Origin: Pelotomaculum thermopropionicum SI
GTDB taxonomy: Bacteria; Bacillota; Desulfotomaculia; Desulfotomaculales; Pelotomaculaceae
DNA length: 64,000 nucleotides
Assembly (NCBI GenBank): GCA_000010565.1
Contig: AP009389.1
Span: 2,666,001 to 2,730,000 of the forward strand
Reading direction: 5' to 3'
The notes under the pieces were generated by a model. It worked only from the letters and a program-made list of their open reading frames with translations, was not told where the DNA came from and ran no database searches. A program made the position numbers and the translations under genes. How positions within the stretch are numbered: the stretch's first letter is position 1; the number at the start of each line of letters is the position of its first letter. Below are positions 1 to 8,445 of this stretch, piece after piece.

Positions 1-326
1 AGGACCGAACGGGGGAAGGAAAAGCCGCGCAGCAGGAAGGAAAGCGCCATGGCAGACATGGCCTGAAAGAAAACAACGCAAATCAAGGAGGCAAAAATTT
101 CCGCCCAGCGCCACCGGTAGCCGCCGTACAGCCTGTAAAAATAGAAAAGCGCCAGGGCAGAAACGGTAAGCCACGGCCATGTAGAAAGGTAAGCGGTGAG
201 GTTTTCCCGCGGGATGTTCCAGCCGAACTTAATGAAAAAAGCAAGGATATAGCCAAAATTGACCAGGGCCAGGTCGGTCAGAACGAGCGCCGGCAAAAAC
301 AGGCCCTTATTTCTCTGAACAAACAT
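1..326 (-). CDS. Polyprenyl glycosyl-phosphotransferase or CapD-like membrane protein, N-terminal part
   Basis: This is the first 108 codons of a minus-strand gene that runs off the left edge of the window. The ATG at 326 follows GGAG with good spacing. The visible part is hydrophobic, with several predicted membrane segments (near residues 8-30, 40-58 and 75-98) and aromatic/basic loops. That is the usual N-terminal membrane bundle of undecaprenyl-phosphate sugar-1-phosphate transferases (WbaP type) and of FlaA1/CapD-type epimerases. The catalytic domain lies outside the window, so the two cannot be separated. It is the last gene of the minus-strand glycan locus. A fragment of a second copy, sharing the peptide STWPWLTV, lies near 2011-2063. 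Confidence 0.6.
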   Translation of the reverse strand, partial: MFVQRNKGLFLPALVLTDLALVNFGYILAFFIKFGWNIPRENLTAYLSTWPWLTVSALALFYFYRLYGGYRWRWAEIFASLICVVFFQAMSAMALSFLLRGFSFPRSV

Positions 327-446
327 AATTATTCTCCGCACCGGTAAGTTAAAAATTTATTATGTCATTTCGCTATATTGCGGCATTTTCCTTTTTTTAA
401 CCGGTTTGGACTGGAGGCTATTTACCAGCCTTTAATAACCATCTGT

Positions 447-686
447 TCATTTTACCCTTTCGTCTGAAGCCCTCAGGCGGTTAACAAAGGCCAGGGTGTC
501 TAAATCGTCGTCAAAAAAGCCCTCCGCACCCTCGATATAGGCAAGACGGGCCCTGCGCTTTAGTTCTCTTTCAATGGCTGCGGCAATAAACCGGGAGCGG
601 TTCCCTTTGCCCACCAGGGCGTCGATTTTCTTGACTATCCCCGGAGGCAGCCTTACGGCTGTGACTTTGGAATTACCAGAAGCCAT
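447..686 (-). CDS. Ribbon-helix-helix (CopG/Arc-type) DNA-binding protein
   Basis: This small protein of 79 residues has an N-terminal beta strand (KVTAVRLPPGIVKKIDALV) followed by two helices (GNRSRFIAAAIERELKRRAR), the layout of ribbon-helix-helix antitoxin-type repressors. The acidic C-terminal tail could bind a partner, but no toxin gene is adjacent. The ATG at 686 was chosen because GGGGA lies just upstream; a longer reading frame from 791 would overlap the preceding glycosyltransferase and adds an unrelated hydrophobic stretch. It lies between a glycosyltransferase and a sugar-transferase gene, so it could be a local regulator or an orphan antitoxin. Confidence 0.65.
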   Translation of the reverse strand: MASGNSKVTAVRLPPGIVKKIDALVGKGNRSRFIAAAIERELKRRARLAYIEGAEGFFDDDLDTLAFVNRLRASDERVK

Positions 687-787
687 TTGCATCATCCCCA
701 TGTCTTGTATTACATTAAGTATAACAAGCCGGCAGGTCATTAGATTCAACAGCACAAAGAACATCACAAAAGGCTCCATCCGGCCTC

Positions 788-1990
788 TCATTCCAGGTAC
801 AGCTCCCGGTAGCGGCGCAGCATCTGCTCCAGCGAAAACTTCTCCCGCGCCCGGCGCCGGCCAGCCTCCCCCATGCGCCGGCGCAAGTCCCTGTCGGCCA
901 GCAGGCGCGCCAAAGCTCGCTCCGCCTCCCCCGGGTCCAGACTTTCGATCAAAAAGCCGGTCTCGCCGTGCACCACCAGTTCGCCCACTCCTCCCACGCC
1001 GTTAGCGACCACCGGCACGCCGGCCAGCATGGCTTCGATTACGGTCAGGGGCAGGCCTTCCCAGCGGGAAAAGAGGACAAACACGTCAAAGTCCTGCACC
1101 AGCTCCGCCGCATCTTCCCTTGCGCCCAGCAGAAACACACGCCCGTTCAAGCCTTTACTCTCGACGAACTCCTCACATTGAGGCCTTAACGGCCCATCAC
1201 CAATAATAATAAAATAAAGCTTCCCTTCGCCGGGGCATCTTTCAGAAAAGGCGGCCATCCGCCCGGCTATTTCCAGAAAAAAAAGCGGTTCTTTTGGCGG
1301 CGCCAGGCGTGCCACCATCCCTATAACAATATCTTCCTTGCGGATATTTAACTCCCCGCGCAGGGCCCCTTTCCTTTTTGCCGGTTCCGGCAGGCCGTTG
1401 TAAATAACGCATAACTTGCCGCCGGCCGCAAGCCGCAGCCTGCGGCCTTTCTCAAGATCGCTTTCAGATACACATACAACCCTGGTGCTGACCGCCCCGG
1501 CCAGCCGCTCCGCCCACGCATAAAAAAAACGGGCCGGCCGGCTCTGGTACTCATTTATGCCCCACCCGTGAGCCGTAAAAAAAATTTTCGGCACGCCGGC
1601 CATCCACGCGGCCAGCCGCCCAAGCACGCCGGCCTTGGAGCTGTGGCAGTGGACCACGTCAAAGCGCCCCCGCCGGATCAGCCGGTAGAGCCGGTAGAGG
1701 ACGAGGAGATCAAAAAATGGGGAAACATTGCGTTTGAGTTCCGGAATCTCAACCACGCGCACTTTATGCGGCAACTGCTGCAGCCAGCGCACCAGTTCCC
1801 CGCCAGGCGCGCAGGCAACAGTCACCTCAAACAGTTCCCGGGGCAATCCGGCAGCTATGTGGTAGACAACCTTCTGCGCCCCGCCCATTTCTGATAAAGT
1901 AATAAATATTAAAATTTTAATATGTTGGATATAGAACACCCCTGTTTTATCTTCTACATTAACTTTAATTTTGCAACAATAAAATTTCAA
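788..1990 (-). CDS. GT4-family glycosyltransferase
   Basis: This is a retaining glycosyltransferase with the GT-B fold, probably cytoplasmic or membrane-associated and adding one sugar to a lipid-linked glycan. The N-terminal half has the glycine-rich acceptor motif SEMGGAQKVVYHIAAGLP, and the C-terminal half has a donor-site EX7E motif within EGLPLTVIEAMLAGVPVVA. The frame opens at a TTG at 1990 without a clear Shine-Dalgarno site. The conserved domain begins near residue 25 and the true start may lie there, at a non-ATG codon. Its closest relative in the window is the broken copy at 4086-4421, whose N-terminal half is almost identical. Donor and acceptor cannot be read from sequence. Confidence 0.85.
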   Translation of the reverse strand: MKFYCCKIKVNVEDKTGVFYIQHIKILIFITLSEMGGAQKVVYHIAAGLPRELFEVTVACAPGGELVRWLQQLPHKVRVVEIPELKRNVSPFFDLLVLYRLYRLIRRGRFDVVHCHSSKAGVLGRLAAWMAGVPKIFFTAHGWGINEYQSRPARFFYAWAERLAGAVSTRVVCVSESDLEKGRRLRLAAGGKLCVIYNGLPEPAKRKGALRGELNIRKEDIVIGMVARLAPPKEPLFFLEIAGRMAAFSERCPGEGKLYFIIIGDGPLRPQCEEFVESKGLNGRVFLLGAREDAAELVQDFDVFVLFSRWEGLPLTVIEAMLAGVPVVANGVGGVGELVVHGETGFLIESLDPGEAERALARLLADRDLRRRMGEAGRRRAREKFSLEQMLRRYRELYLE

Positions 1991-2010
1991 CTATTTTTGA
2001 GGGGACATAT

Positions 2011-2063
2011 GCCTGAAAGAGAAAGTAACAGCCCGGCGTCAACGGTGAGCCACGGCCAGGTGG
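2011..2063 (-). pseudogene. Fragment of a second copy of the sugar-transferase gene at 1-326
   Basis: On the minus strand this stretch encodes STWPWLTV, the same peptide as in the gene at 1-326. About 22 of 25 bases match around the shared AACGGT-AGCCACGGCCA segment, and a second shared word, GCCTGAAAGA, lies a little further on. The material between the two words is shorter here, so the fragment carries an internal deletion. It has no start codon or reading frame of its own and is best read as debris from duplication of a glycosyltransferase-sugar transferase block. Confidence 0.5.
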
Positions 2064-2065
2064 AA

Positions 2066-2119
2066 CCAAAGCAGCATTGATAACACCCGCAATAGACAGG
2101 GTGGTTTATGCTGCTTTGG
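2066..2119 (-). terminator. Long hairpin, possible terminator of the HD/YwgA-like pair
   Basis: A perfect 12-base inverted repeat (CCAAAGCAGCAT at 2066-2077 and its complement at 2108-2119) encloses 30 bases that can extend the stem through ACCACCC/GGGTGTT. It lies just after the stop of the gene at 2132-2689, where a terminator would be expected, but no T-run follows. It may instead be a small palindromic repeat or a recombination scar. Confidence 0.4.
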
Positions 2120-2131
2120 GGTTGGCCGCTT

Positions 2132-2689
2132 CTAACAAACCGCCTTCAATAATTCCTCCGCTTCCAATCGCAAAGAATCAATTTTTTCTACTGCAAGGCG
2201 CGCCTCTTCCAGGGAAATATGCGGCTTTAGATTATGAATGTATTCAGCCCGCCATTCCACATTTTGCTTTTCTTCATGCTCCCTGGTTACATAAAATGCC
2301 GTGGCAAGACGCTCAAGTTCAGCTACTCCTTTCAGCGCGAATGTCTTTACGACAAAATCAATATTACTTTTGTATTTCGCCCTTGTTTTGGGGTAGCTTT
2401 TCATTATTATTTCTGCAGCAGCTCCGGGCAAAAGGGAAGGTCCATAAGGGTAAGGCCGTACATGGAGCTCAAGGAGATTATCAGCACGCATCGCCGTCAG
2501 TTCATCCCTTAAGTCAAAAGAGAACGGGCCGTGCTTATAAAGGATAAAATCAAATCCCATCGGGACTGCCATCATTTCCTGAAGAAAGTAACCGCATTTT
2601 TGGATGTGCGTTTCTCCGCACCAACTCCCCTGTTCCTTCATCCTTTCAATTAATTCTAAGATTATTGCCGTTCTTTTTAAACTATCCAT
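2132..2689 (-). CDS. YwgA-like / Panacea-type (DUF4065-related) protein
   Basis: This soluble protein of 185 residues has the sequence character of the YwgA/DUF4065 (Panacea, SocA-like) group: an N-terminal helix, then KCGYFLQEMMAVPMGFDF and YKHGPFSFDLRDEL, the segment in which that group keeps a tyrosine/histidine-rich core. Some Panacea domains act as antitoxins, while Bacillus YwgA is uncharacterised. It begins five bases after the HD hydrolase stops, so the two are almost certainly co-transcribed. As I recall, Bacillus ywgA also sits beside the HD-family gene ywfO, which supports a conserved functional pairing. Family assignment rests on motif resemblance only. Confidence 0.55.
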   Translation of the reverse strand: MDSLKRTAIILELIERMKEQGSWCGETHIQKCGYFLQEMMAVPMGFDFILYKHGPFSFDLRDELTAMRADNLLELHVRPYPYGPSLLPGAAAEIIMKSYPKTRAKYKSNIDFVVKTFALKGVAELERLATAFYVTREHEEKQNVEWRAEYIHNLKPHISLEEARLAVEKIDSLRLEAEELLKAVC

Positions 2690-2693
2690 ACCT

Positions 2694-4016
2694 TTACTCC
2701 TCCTCTCCCGGCCTGATTATTTCTTCTCGATTTTTTTCCAGCCATTCCTGGGCTTCTTTTAACAGATCTTCCCTAATGAACACGTAATCAACAGCAACAA
2801 CAGGAATATTCCTGAGTGTATCTGAAATAACAAGAGAGGAAACAATTCTCCCATCCTTGGTCTTCACAGGAAAATCAGGAATACCGCCTTTTTCCTTGTA
2901 AAAGTCGCCACGGACCAGATCCTCGCCAAACCTGGCGGAAGCGCTCCTAAAAATCGCTTCTCCGGCCCGGATGTTTATTTGGAGGTCGGCCGGATTACGC
3001 TTATACAAAAGCTTATAGTGCTTATGTTCAACAATCCTTCGGGCGGGATCGTGCCCGGGGTGCCCAGGATCCCGAGAAGCTTTTAAAAGTGCTGTTATTA
3101 CTTCACTATCAGTAAGAGCCAAAAATCGTTCAACATTTGTAGGAAATTTTCCGCTAGGTAACCACTTCTCCAAAAAATCTTTCAAGTGAATGTCGTAAAT
3201 CCGTCTTACCGGATGGAAATAAACCTGGCCATACATAAAATAACGGGCGAGAAGGAGGGCTTCTGCAGTATGAATGCCCCCTTCTTCAATTCCAAGTACC
3301 GGTTCCAGTGAGCCCTCTGAACCATCTGTAGCCGCCCTGGGCAAAATTCGCAAAGTATCAAGCAACCGGTAGTGATCAAACCTCCCATAAGCAACCCCGG
3401 CATGATAAGAATCACGGAGCAAATAGTCAATCCGGTCTACACCAAAAGCATCGCCAACAATTATTTCCGAAAGGATAGCTTCCCAATCGGTAAATTTTAC
3501 ACCTTTAAGTTTCTTCGGCCCCACTGCCAGTTTGATTATATCTTCACAACGCAGTGGGGGAGTCATCTGCTGCCAGATTGAACTGAGTTCCTCGTGATTC
3601 CTGATAATTTCCCCCGTCATGGTTTCGTGATCAAAACCAACTGGCAGCAGGTCTTTTTCGGCAGCGTGGGAGAAGGGAAGGTGCCCCATATCATGACACA
3701 AGGCGGCCATACGAAGAACGCGGCGCCAGTAGCTAAGTTTGTCTTTATTATGAAGTTCTGGAATAACACTCTTAATCTTATCATCAATCGCTTCCGGCCG
3801 GGTGACCACGTCAAACACCCTTCCGGCCAACTCCATAACCCCCAGTGAATGTTCAAACCGGCGGTGGGTTGCTCCTGGATAGACAAGGTACGATAAAGCC
3901 AACTGATGAATGTAACGGAGGCGCTGGAAAGGATAGGAGTCTAAAACTTTTCGCTCATCGGAATCAAGTCTGATAAAAACGTGTAACGGATCTCGAATTT
4001 CGTGATATTCTTTCAT
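2694..4016 (-). CDS. HD-domain phosphohydrolase, dGTPase/YwfO-like
   Basis: This 440-residue metal-dependent phosphohydrolase has the complete HD signature: RRFEHSLGVMELA (first His), AALCHDMGHLPFSHAAE (His-Asp) and a later Asp in VDRIDYLLRDSYHAG. This spacing is typical of SAMHD1/dGTPase-like proteins and of Bacillus YwfO, which hydrolyses deoxynucleoside triphosphates. The ATG at 4016 follows AAAGGGA; an upstream in-frame extension to 4067 lacks a ribosome site. It is translated with the YwgA-like gene that follows five bases downstream. The pair is inserted between two glycan-gene remnants and looks like cargo rather than part of glycan synthesis. The substrate is inferred from the family. 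Confidence 0.8.
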   Translation of the reverse strand: MKEYHEIRDPLHVFIRLDSDERKVLDSYPFQRLRYIHQLALSYLVYPGATHRRFEHSLGVMELAGRVFDVVTRPEAIDDKIKSVIPELHNKDKLSYWRRVLRMAALCHDMGHLPFSHAAEKDLLPVGFDHETMTGEIIRNHEELSSIWQQMTPPLRCEDIIKLAVGPKKLKGVKFTDWEAILSEIIVGDAFGVDRIDYLLRDSYHAGVAYGRFDHYRLLDTLRILPRAATDGSEGSLEPVLGIEEGGIHTAEALLLARYFMYGQVYFHPVRRIYDIHLKDFLEKWLPSGKFPTNVERFLALTDSEVITALLKASRDPGHPGHDPARRIVEHKHYKLLYKRNPADLQINIRAGEAIFRSASARFGEDLVRGDFYKEKGGIPDFPVKTKDGRIVSSLVISDTLRNIPVVAVDYVFIREDLLKEAQEWLEKNREEIIRPGEEE

Positions 4017-4085
4017 GATAACAAGTCCCTTTAAATAAATAATATGGGGATGGTTCATTCCGAACAAGTGTTTTACAGTAATTCT

Positions 4086-4421
4086 CTACCCTGTCCAAAA
4101 AATCCTTCTTTCTGGCTGGGAAAATTTTTTAAGATTCGGCAGGCCGTTGTAAATAACGCATAACTTGCCGCCGGCCGCAAGCCGCAGCCTGGCGAGGAGA
4201 TCAAAAAATGGGGAAACATTGCGTTTGAGTTCCGGAATCTCAGCCACGCGCACTTTATTCGGCAGCAGCCTCAGCCAGCGCACCAACTCCCCGCCAGGCG
4301 CGCAGGCCACCGTCACCTCAAACAGTTCCTGCGGCAATCCGGCTGCTATGTGGTAGACAACCTTCTGCGCCCCGCCCATTTCGGAAAGGGTGACTATCTG
4401 GAGGATTTTAACTTGAGCCAA
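4086..4421 (-). pseudogene. Internally deleted GT4 glycosyltransferase copy
   Basis: This is a second copy of the glycosyltransferase at 788-1990. Its first ~80 codons match that gene closely (SEMGGAQKVVYHIAAGLP, ELKRNVSPFFDLL). It then jumps directly to RLRLAAGGKLCVIYNGLP, losing about 260 bases, and soon ends in unrelated sequence. The whole donor-binding half, including the EX7E motif, is gone. A TTG at 4421 sits eight bases after GAGG, so the 5' end may still be translated. The frame visible upstream to 4448 also lacks an ATG. The bases from 4422 to 4626 show no convincing gene. Confidence 0.8.
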
Positions 4422-4626
4422 AAAATCCACCTCATGATTTCTTGTCAACGGCAGTCGAAGGATTCGCTCTGCCAGTGGAAAGCGCTTTTTTCTGGTGAAA
4501 ATGGTTTACTTGCCTAGCACCGGCTCCATTCTGGAAGCAGGTCAGCATCGCGTAGCTGTCTAGTGGTAGCTCCTTTATCACTTCCAAACAAGTATTACCA
4601 CCATGACACATTATCAAAAGTAACAC

Positions 4627-5811
4627 TTATGCTCCCGTCCTTAAATTTATCATAATTTTTTTAACTACTTTCAAAGGCGCCTTATAACCATGATTCTTCC
4701 AAAGATTAAGAATTTTTCTCATTAGCGGATGTCTTGGAATATTGATATTAAAATCCTTTTCTTTTACAACCGGAGCACAGTATGCGCCAAGTTCAGGTAT
4801 CTCGTTAATAATTTGATTTGCAACTTTACTTAAACAAAAATTTTGGTTGATATGATTATATGCATTATTAGCTATGGCCAAGCGTGCTGAGCGACTTATA
4901 ATAAGGCTTCTTATGGCCTGAACCCAGGATTCTGGGGTTTCATCTACAAGTACCCCGTTTACCCCATCTTCAATAACATGAGTATATGGCTCTGCCTTTG
5001 AATAAATGCCTGCAGCACCAATAGCACCATATTCAAGGTATTTATTATAAAACTTGCATGCATGGAAATTACTTTTTGGCAAGGGCGCCAGCCCTATATC
5101 CCATTTTAAAGATTTCATTATCTTTACATATTTACTATGATCTGCCTCATAAGGTATATACGTTATATTAAACCTTTCCAAAAAGTCAGGCCTTGGACCC
5201 ATTATTTCAAACCTCACCCTAGAGCCAAATTCAGTCAAGATCTGCTCAATAGGATTCATTAAATAATGTTTCACCGACCATTCATGATCAATTCCACCTG
5301 AAAAGCCAATAATTACAGGTTCACTTTCATCTTTTTTTTCTAGACAAGGAATACCTACATTTTCATCTAAAAGTAAGGCAGGAACGCGGGTAATGCGCAC
5401 ATCTGAACAGTATTTGCTGTATTTATGAGCTATATTTTTATTTGGAGTCATAATAACATTTGATAAATTCAATAGTTTGACAATATTATTTTTAATTTTA
5501 GATGACGAAAAATAATCATAGGAAATTGCTGTACTAGGTACGTTCAAAAGGTCGTCATCTAAAAAATAAACTATATATCTTCCCCTATCTCTTGCAACTC
5601 TGATAATATCAACCTCAAAATATGCACAACCACGTATACAAATTATTATATCAGAATTAGCTAAATGTCTTGAAGTAACTTTATTAGACTCAACAAAAGA
5701 AAAATTAATTATACCCTTATTATCTAATATTTCCAAAGGCTTGATCACACCAACTATTGCCGAAGGAATTAGTGATTGACATATGGCTAGTACAGCAGGT
5801 CGGTCGTTCAT
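4627..5811 (-). CDS. GT-B glycosyltransferase (GT4/CgeB-like)
   Basis: This protein of 394 residues has a GT-B-like C-terminal half: DIGLAPLPKSNFHACKFYNKYLE, then GAAGIYSKAEPY and DGVNGVLVDETPESW, the nucleotide-sugar pocket segments of GT4-like enzymes. The N-terminal half has a Rossmann-like start and FLDDDLLNVP. ATG at 5811 follows GGAGG. The C-terminal half is clearly related to that of the 660-residue protein at 11872-13854, so one domain type recurs in the locus. It is AT-rich like its neighbours and starts 30 bases after the radical SAM fusion ends. Donor and acceptor are unknown. Confidence 0.75.
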   Translation of the reverse strand: MNDRPAVLAICQSLIPSAIVGVIKPLEILDNKGIINFSFVESNKVTSRHLANSDIIICIRGCAYFEVDIIRVARDRGRYIVYFLDDDLLNVPSTAISYDYFSSSKIKNNIVKLLNLSNVIMTPNKNIAHKYSKYCSDVRITRVPALLLDENVGIPCLEKKDESEPVIIGFSGGIDHEWSVKHYLMNPIEQILTEFGSRVRFEIMGPRPDFLERFNITYIPYEADHSKYVKIMKSLKWDIGLAPLPKSNFHACKFYNKYLEYGAIGAAGIYSKAEPYTHVIEDGVNGVLVDETPESWVQAIRSLIISRSARLAIANNAYNHINQNFCLSKVANQIINEIPELGAYCAPVVKEKDFNINIPRHPLMRKILNLWKNHGYKAPLKVVKKIMINLRTGA

Positions 5812-5841
5812 GCTTTTCCTCCATTTTTAAAAGAAATTTTT

Positions 5842-8412
5842 TTAGTCACAGAGAAGTTCAGCGAAAAGCTTACACTCCAGTTTTCTTTTTAAAATTTTCG
5901 AATATCTTTGCCATTCATAAACTCTAATGCCATACTCTTCAACATCTTCAAGGCCCACAAAACGAACCCAAAAAGCCTTTCCAGCACAATTATGTAATGG
6001 CTCAAACTCTATTTTAACAGGAAGATTATGCCTGATCATTTGGGGATCAATAAATATATTCCTTAAAATATTTTCTTCCTGTGATAAAATCTCAATGGCA
6101 AGTGGCGCTTTATGATCAGATAAATCACCAAGGCATGAAAGAACAATTTTCAAACCTTTTAAGCTATCTTGCTGCATTTGTATTTTATAAGCAAATATCT
6201 CATTTTTTCTAATAAAAGAGGAAATGCCCAGCACATAATTGTTTAAAGGAAATGTAGATTGGAGAATACTTGATTCAAGAATTGGGCGGCATTCTTTGTT
6301 AATTAAATTTGCAAGGTCAAAACATCCAAAAAGAATTCTCCTTAAACGCACTGCAATACGAGTTTGCCTCCCAAAACTATTTTTCACATATTCTGAAACA
6401 AGTTGTCTTACTTTTTCTTTGCTATGTTCCCATTCTCTTTTTAAGTGTAATTCAAGATCCCTGCACTTTTGTTCACTTTGCTCCTTTTCTAATTTGAAGC
6501 GCAATTCAAGATCTCTGTATTTTTCTTCGCTTTTTTGCTTTTCCAATTTGAAGAGCAATTCGAGATCCCGATACTTTTGCTCGTTTTTCTCCCTTTCCAG
6601 AAAAAAATAGGTTTCCATATTTTTATAATCTTGCTCATATTTTTCTTCAATTTCTTTAAGTTGGTGTTCTAGCTCTTCACGTTTTGTTAGTTCTTGTTCA
6701 AGTGATGATTTTAATTTTTCATTTTCAAGTCTTAAGTCTTCAATCTTCGCCTGATATCTTCTCAAAGTAATATAAGGAGGCTCTTGGTATTCTATAACTT
6801 TAGCCATATCTTCTATCTCCTTATTTGAGATATCCTCTTTCACAACCAACAGATGATACATTATCTGATCTACAACATTAATAGAAGTCTGTCTGAGCTT
6901 TCTCTTCTCATTTTCATCCAGTCGGCGATACTGAGGAAAATAAAAAAATTCTATTCGCAAACAGCGAAAGTCCATTTTGCATTTGCTGTTATCGCTTTCA
7001 GCTATACCCCAATTCGGTGCATGTGGAAAGTCATAATCTAATTTATCAATTAAGGTATGATGAGATGTTGTAAAAAATCGGGGGGTATGCTCATTAAAAA
7101 CCTGCTTATGGAATGGGTTGGCCATGTTCAAGGAGGTGTGGTAGTATGGGGCGACAATACAAACCAGAGCTTTATGCTTACAAACACGATAAATTTCTTG
7201 CATGATAAAAATAATATCATCAGCATGCTCAAGGGAGTGGGACGCAACTAGGTAATCAACACTATTATCATCTAAAGGCAGCCCTTTATTCATGTCTGCA
7301 ACAATATCTACGCCCGGCAAGGGAAAACGGTCGATACCAATAAATCCCGCTCGTTTAACCCCTCCACAACCCAAATCCACCCTTACAGCCCTGTGAAGTT
7401 CCGGTACAACTTCAGTAAATAAATATTTTCGCTCTTCGAGATCGTCAATGAGTTGTTGCTCATCGCGCTTGATCCAGAATTCTCTTAAATTATCATTACT
7501 AAGATACCCACCTAAGGAAAGAGCGCAATTCTTACAATACTCCAGTTCTTTTCTTTTATCCAGCCGTAAAAGATGTCGTATATTCGACATCTTTTCGCTA
7601 TTCAATAATTCACCCATTCTCATTTCTACAATAGAACCAACATTAAAATTTTCATTATAAACAGCACAGCAAGGCTGGGCCTTGCCTTTTACTGTAAAGT
7701 AAAGTGAATCCTGCTCAACAAAAGGGCATCCACCGAAAATATTCCTCCGCCTGCCAGCAATTTCAAGTTTTTCATTTCCACTATAATCATGCATTTCCCG
7801 TGTTTCTACTTGGATGCCAAGTGGATTAAATATCCCTTTCAAATTCCTAACCGCCTCATCACAGGAAATCACTTTTAATCCAGGTACTTCTCCCTCCCTG
7901 GGAAGAATTGTACAAGTGGTAAGAAGTAATTCTGGCCTTACCTTTTTTGCCTGCTTTGAAAAATTTTTTATATTCCTCATTACTTCATGATAGTGTGGCC
8001 CTCTTAAGATCTCGTAACTTTCCACATCACCGAATCCATCAAAGGGAAATACTAATTTTTTGACTACTGGTACTTCTAGAAGCGCATTAGCTTTCTCACC
8101 TTTAAGCATAGATGCATTGGTATGCATTATTACCTGCGCATTACGGGCAACTTTTGACTGGTATACTATCTCCAGGCATTCCCTAAACTTTGGGTGAGCA
8201 AGCGGTTCACCAAAATGGAAAAGCCAAATTGTCTCAATTGAAGGCCAAAGGTCCATCTCACGGCAAATTCTATCTAATAGTGAAATTTCAATATATTGAA
8301 ACCGCTCGTATTCATTTGACTGGTTAGCCGTCACCGGGCACATTTTACAGGAAAAGTTACAACCACGTACTAATTCAATTCCAATTGTCCTTGGATAAAA
8401 AATTATTGCCAC
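5842..8412 (-). CDS. Radical SAM-SPASM / class I methyltransferase / coiled-coil fusion with glycan-locus C-terminal module
   Basis: This 856-residue multidomain protein starts with GTG at 8412 behind GGAG. Residues ~8-240 form a radical SAM domain with CxxxCxxC (C18, C22, C25). Residues ~235-320 form a Cys-rich SPASM-like region (GGCPF, QPCCAVY, YCKNCAL) for extra iron-sulfur clusters. Residues ~340-480 form a SAM-dependent methyltransferase (VDLGCGG, DMNKGLPLDDNSVDYLVASHSLEH). Residues ~560-690 are a charged coiled coil built from 18-residue repeats. Residues ~730-856 form a beta-rich module shared with the glycosyltransferase at 10100-11878. It probably modifies a sugar or glycan carrier; the reaction is unknown. 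I know of no standard named family with this exact architecture. Confidence 0.75.
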   Translation of the reverse strand: MAIIFYPRTIGIELVRGCNFSCKMCPVTANQSNEYERFQYIEISLLDRICREMDLWPSIETIWLFHFGEPLAHPKFRECLEIVYQSKVARNAQVIMHTNASMLKGEKANALLEVPVVKKLVFPFDGFGDVESYEILRGPHYHEVMRNIKNFSKQAKKVRPELLLTTCTILPREGEVPGLKVISCDEAVRNLKGIFNPLGIQVETREMHDYSGNEKLEIAGRRRNIFGGCPFVEQDSLYFTVKGKAQPCCAVYNENFNVGSIVEMRMGELLNSEKMSNIRHLLRLDKRKELEYCKNCALSLGGYLSNDNLREFWIKRDEQQLIDDLEERKYLFTEVVPELHRAVRVDLGCGGVKRAGFIGIDRFPLPGVDIVADMNKGLPLDDNSVDYLVASHSLEHADDIIFIMQEIYRVCKHKALVCIVAPYYHTSLNMANPFHKQVFNEHTPRFFTTSHHTLIDKLDYDFPHAPNWGIAESDNSKCKMDFRCLRIEFFYFPQYRRLDENEKRKLRQTSINVVDQIMYHLLVVKEDISNKEIEDMAKVIEYQEPPYITLRRYQAKIEDLRLENEKLKSSLEQELTKREELEHQLKEIEEKYEQDYKNMETYFFLEREKNEQKYRDLELLFKLEKQKSEEKYRDLELRFKLEKEQSEQKCRDLELHLKREWEHSKEKVRQLVSEYVKNSFGRQTRIAVRLRRILFGCFDLANLINKECRPILESSILQSTFPLNNYVLGISSFIRKNEIFAYKIQMQQDSLKGLKIVLSCLGDLSDHKAPLAIEILSQEENILRNIFIDPQMIRHNLPVKIEFEPLHNCAGKAFWVRFVGLEDVEEYGIRVYEWQRYSKILKRKLECKLFAELLCD
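6451..6612 (-). repeat. 54-bp tandem repeat encoding coiled-coil units
   Basis: About three copies with a 54-base period (starts near 6451, 6505 and 6559) encode variants of KYRDLELLFKLEKQKSEE, an 18-residue coiled-coil unit inside the radical SAM/methyltransferase fusion. The copies differ by point changes, so the array is not very recent. Copy number could vary between strains and change the length of the stalk between the catalytic and C-terminal domains. Confidence 0.8.
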
Positions 8413-8445
8413 GTAAAATTCATCTCCTGAACAAAAACATTAACT

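Noticed and set aside
4432-4626. 64-codon minus-strand frame upstream of the GT fragment
   Set aside because: No convincing ribosome site, composition unlike a protein, and it lies in the eroded end of the duplicated block.
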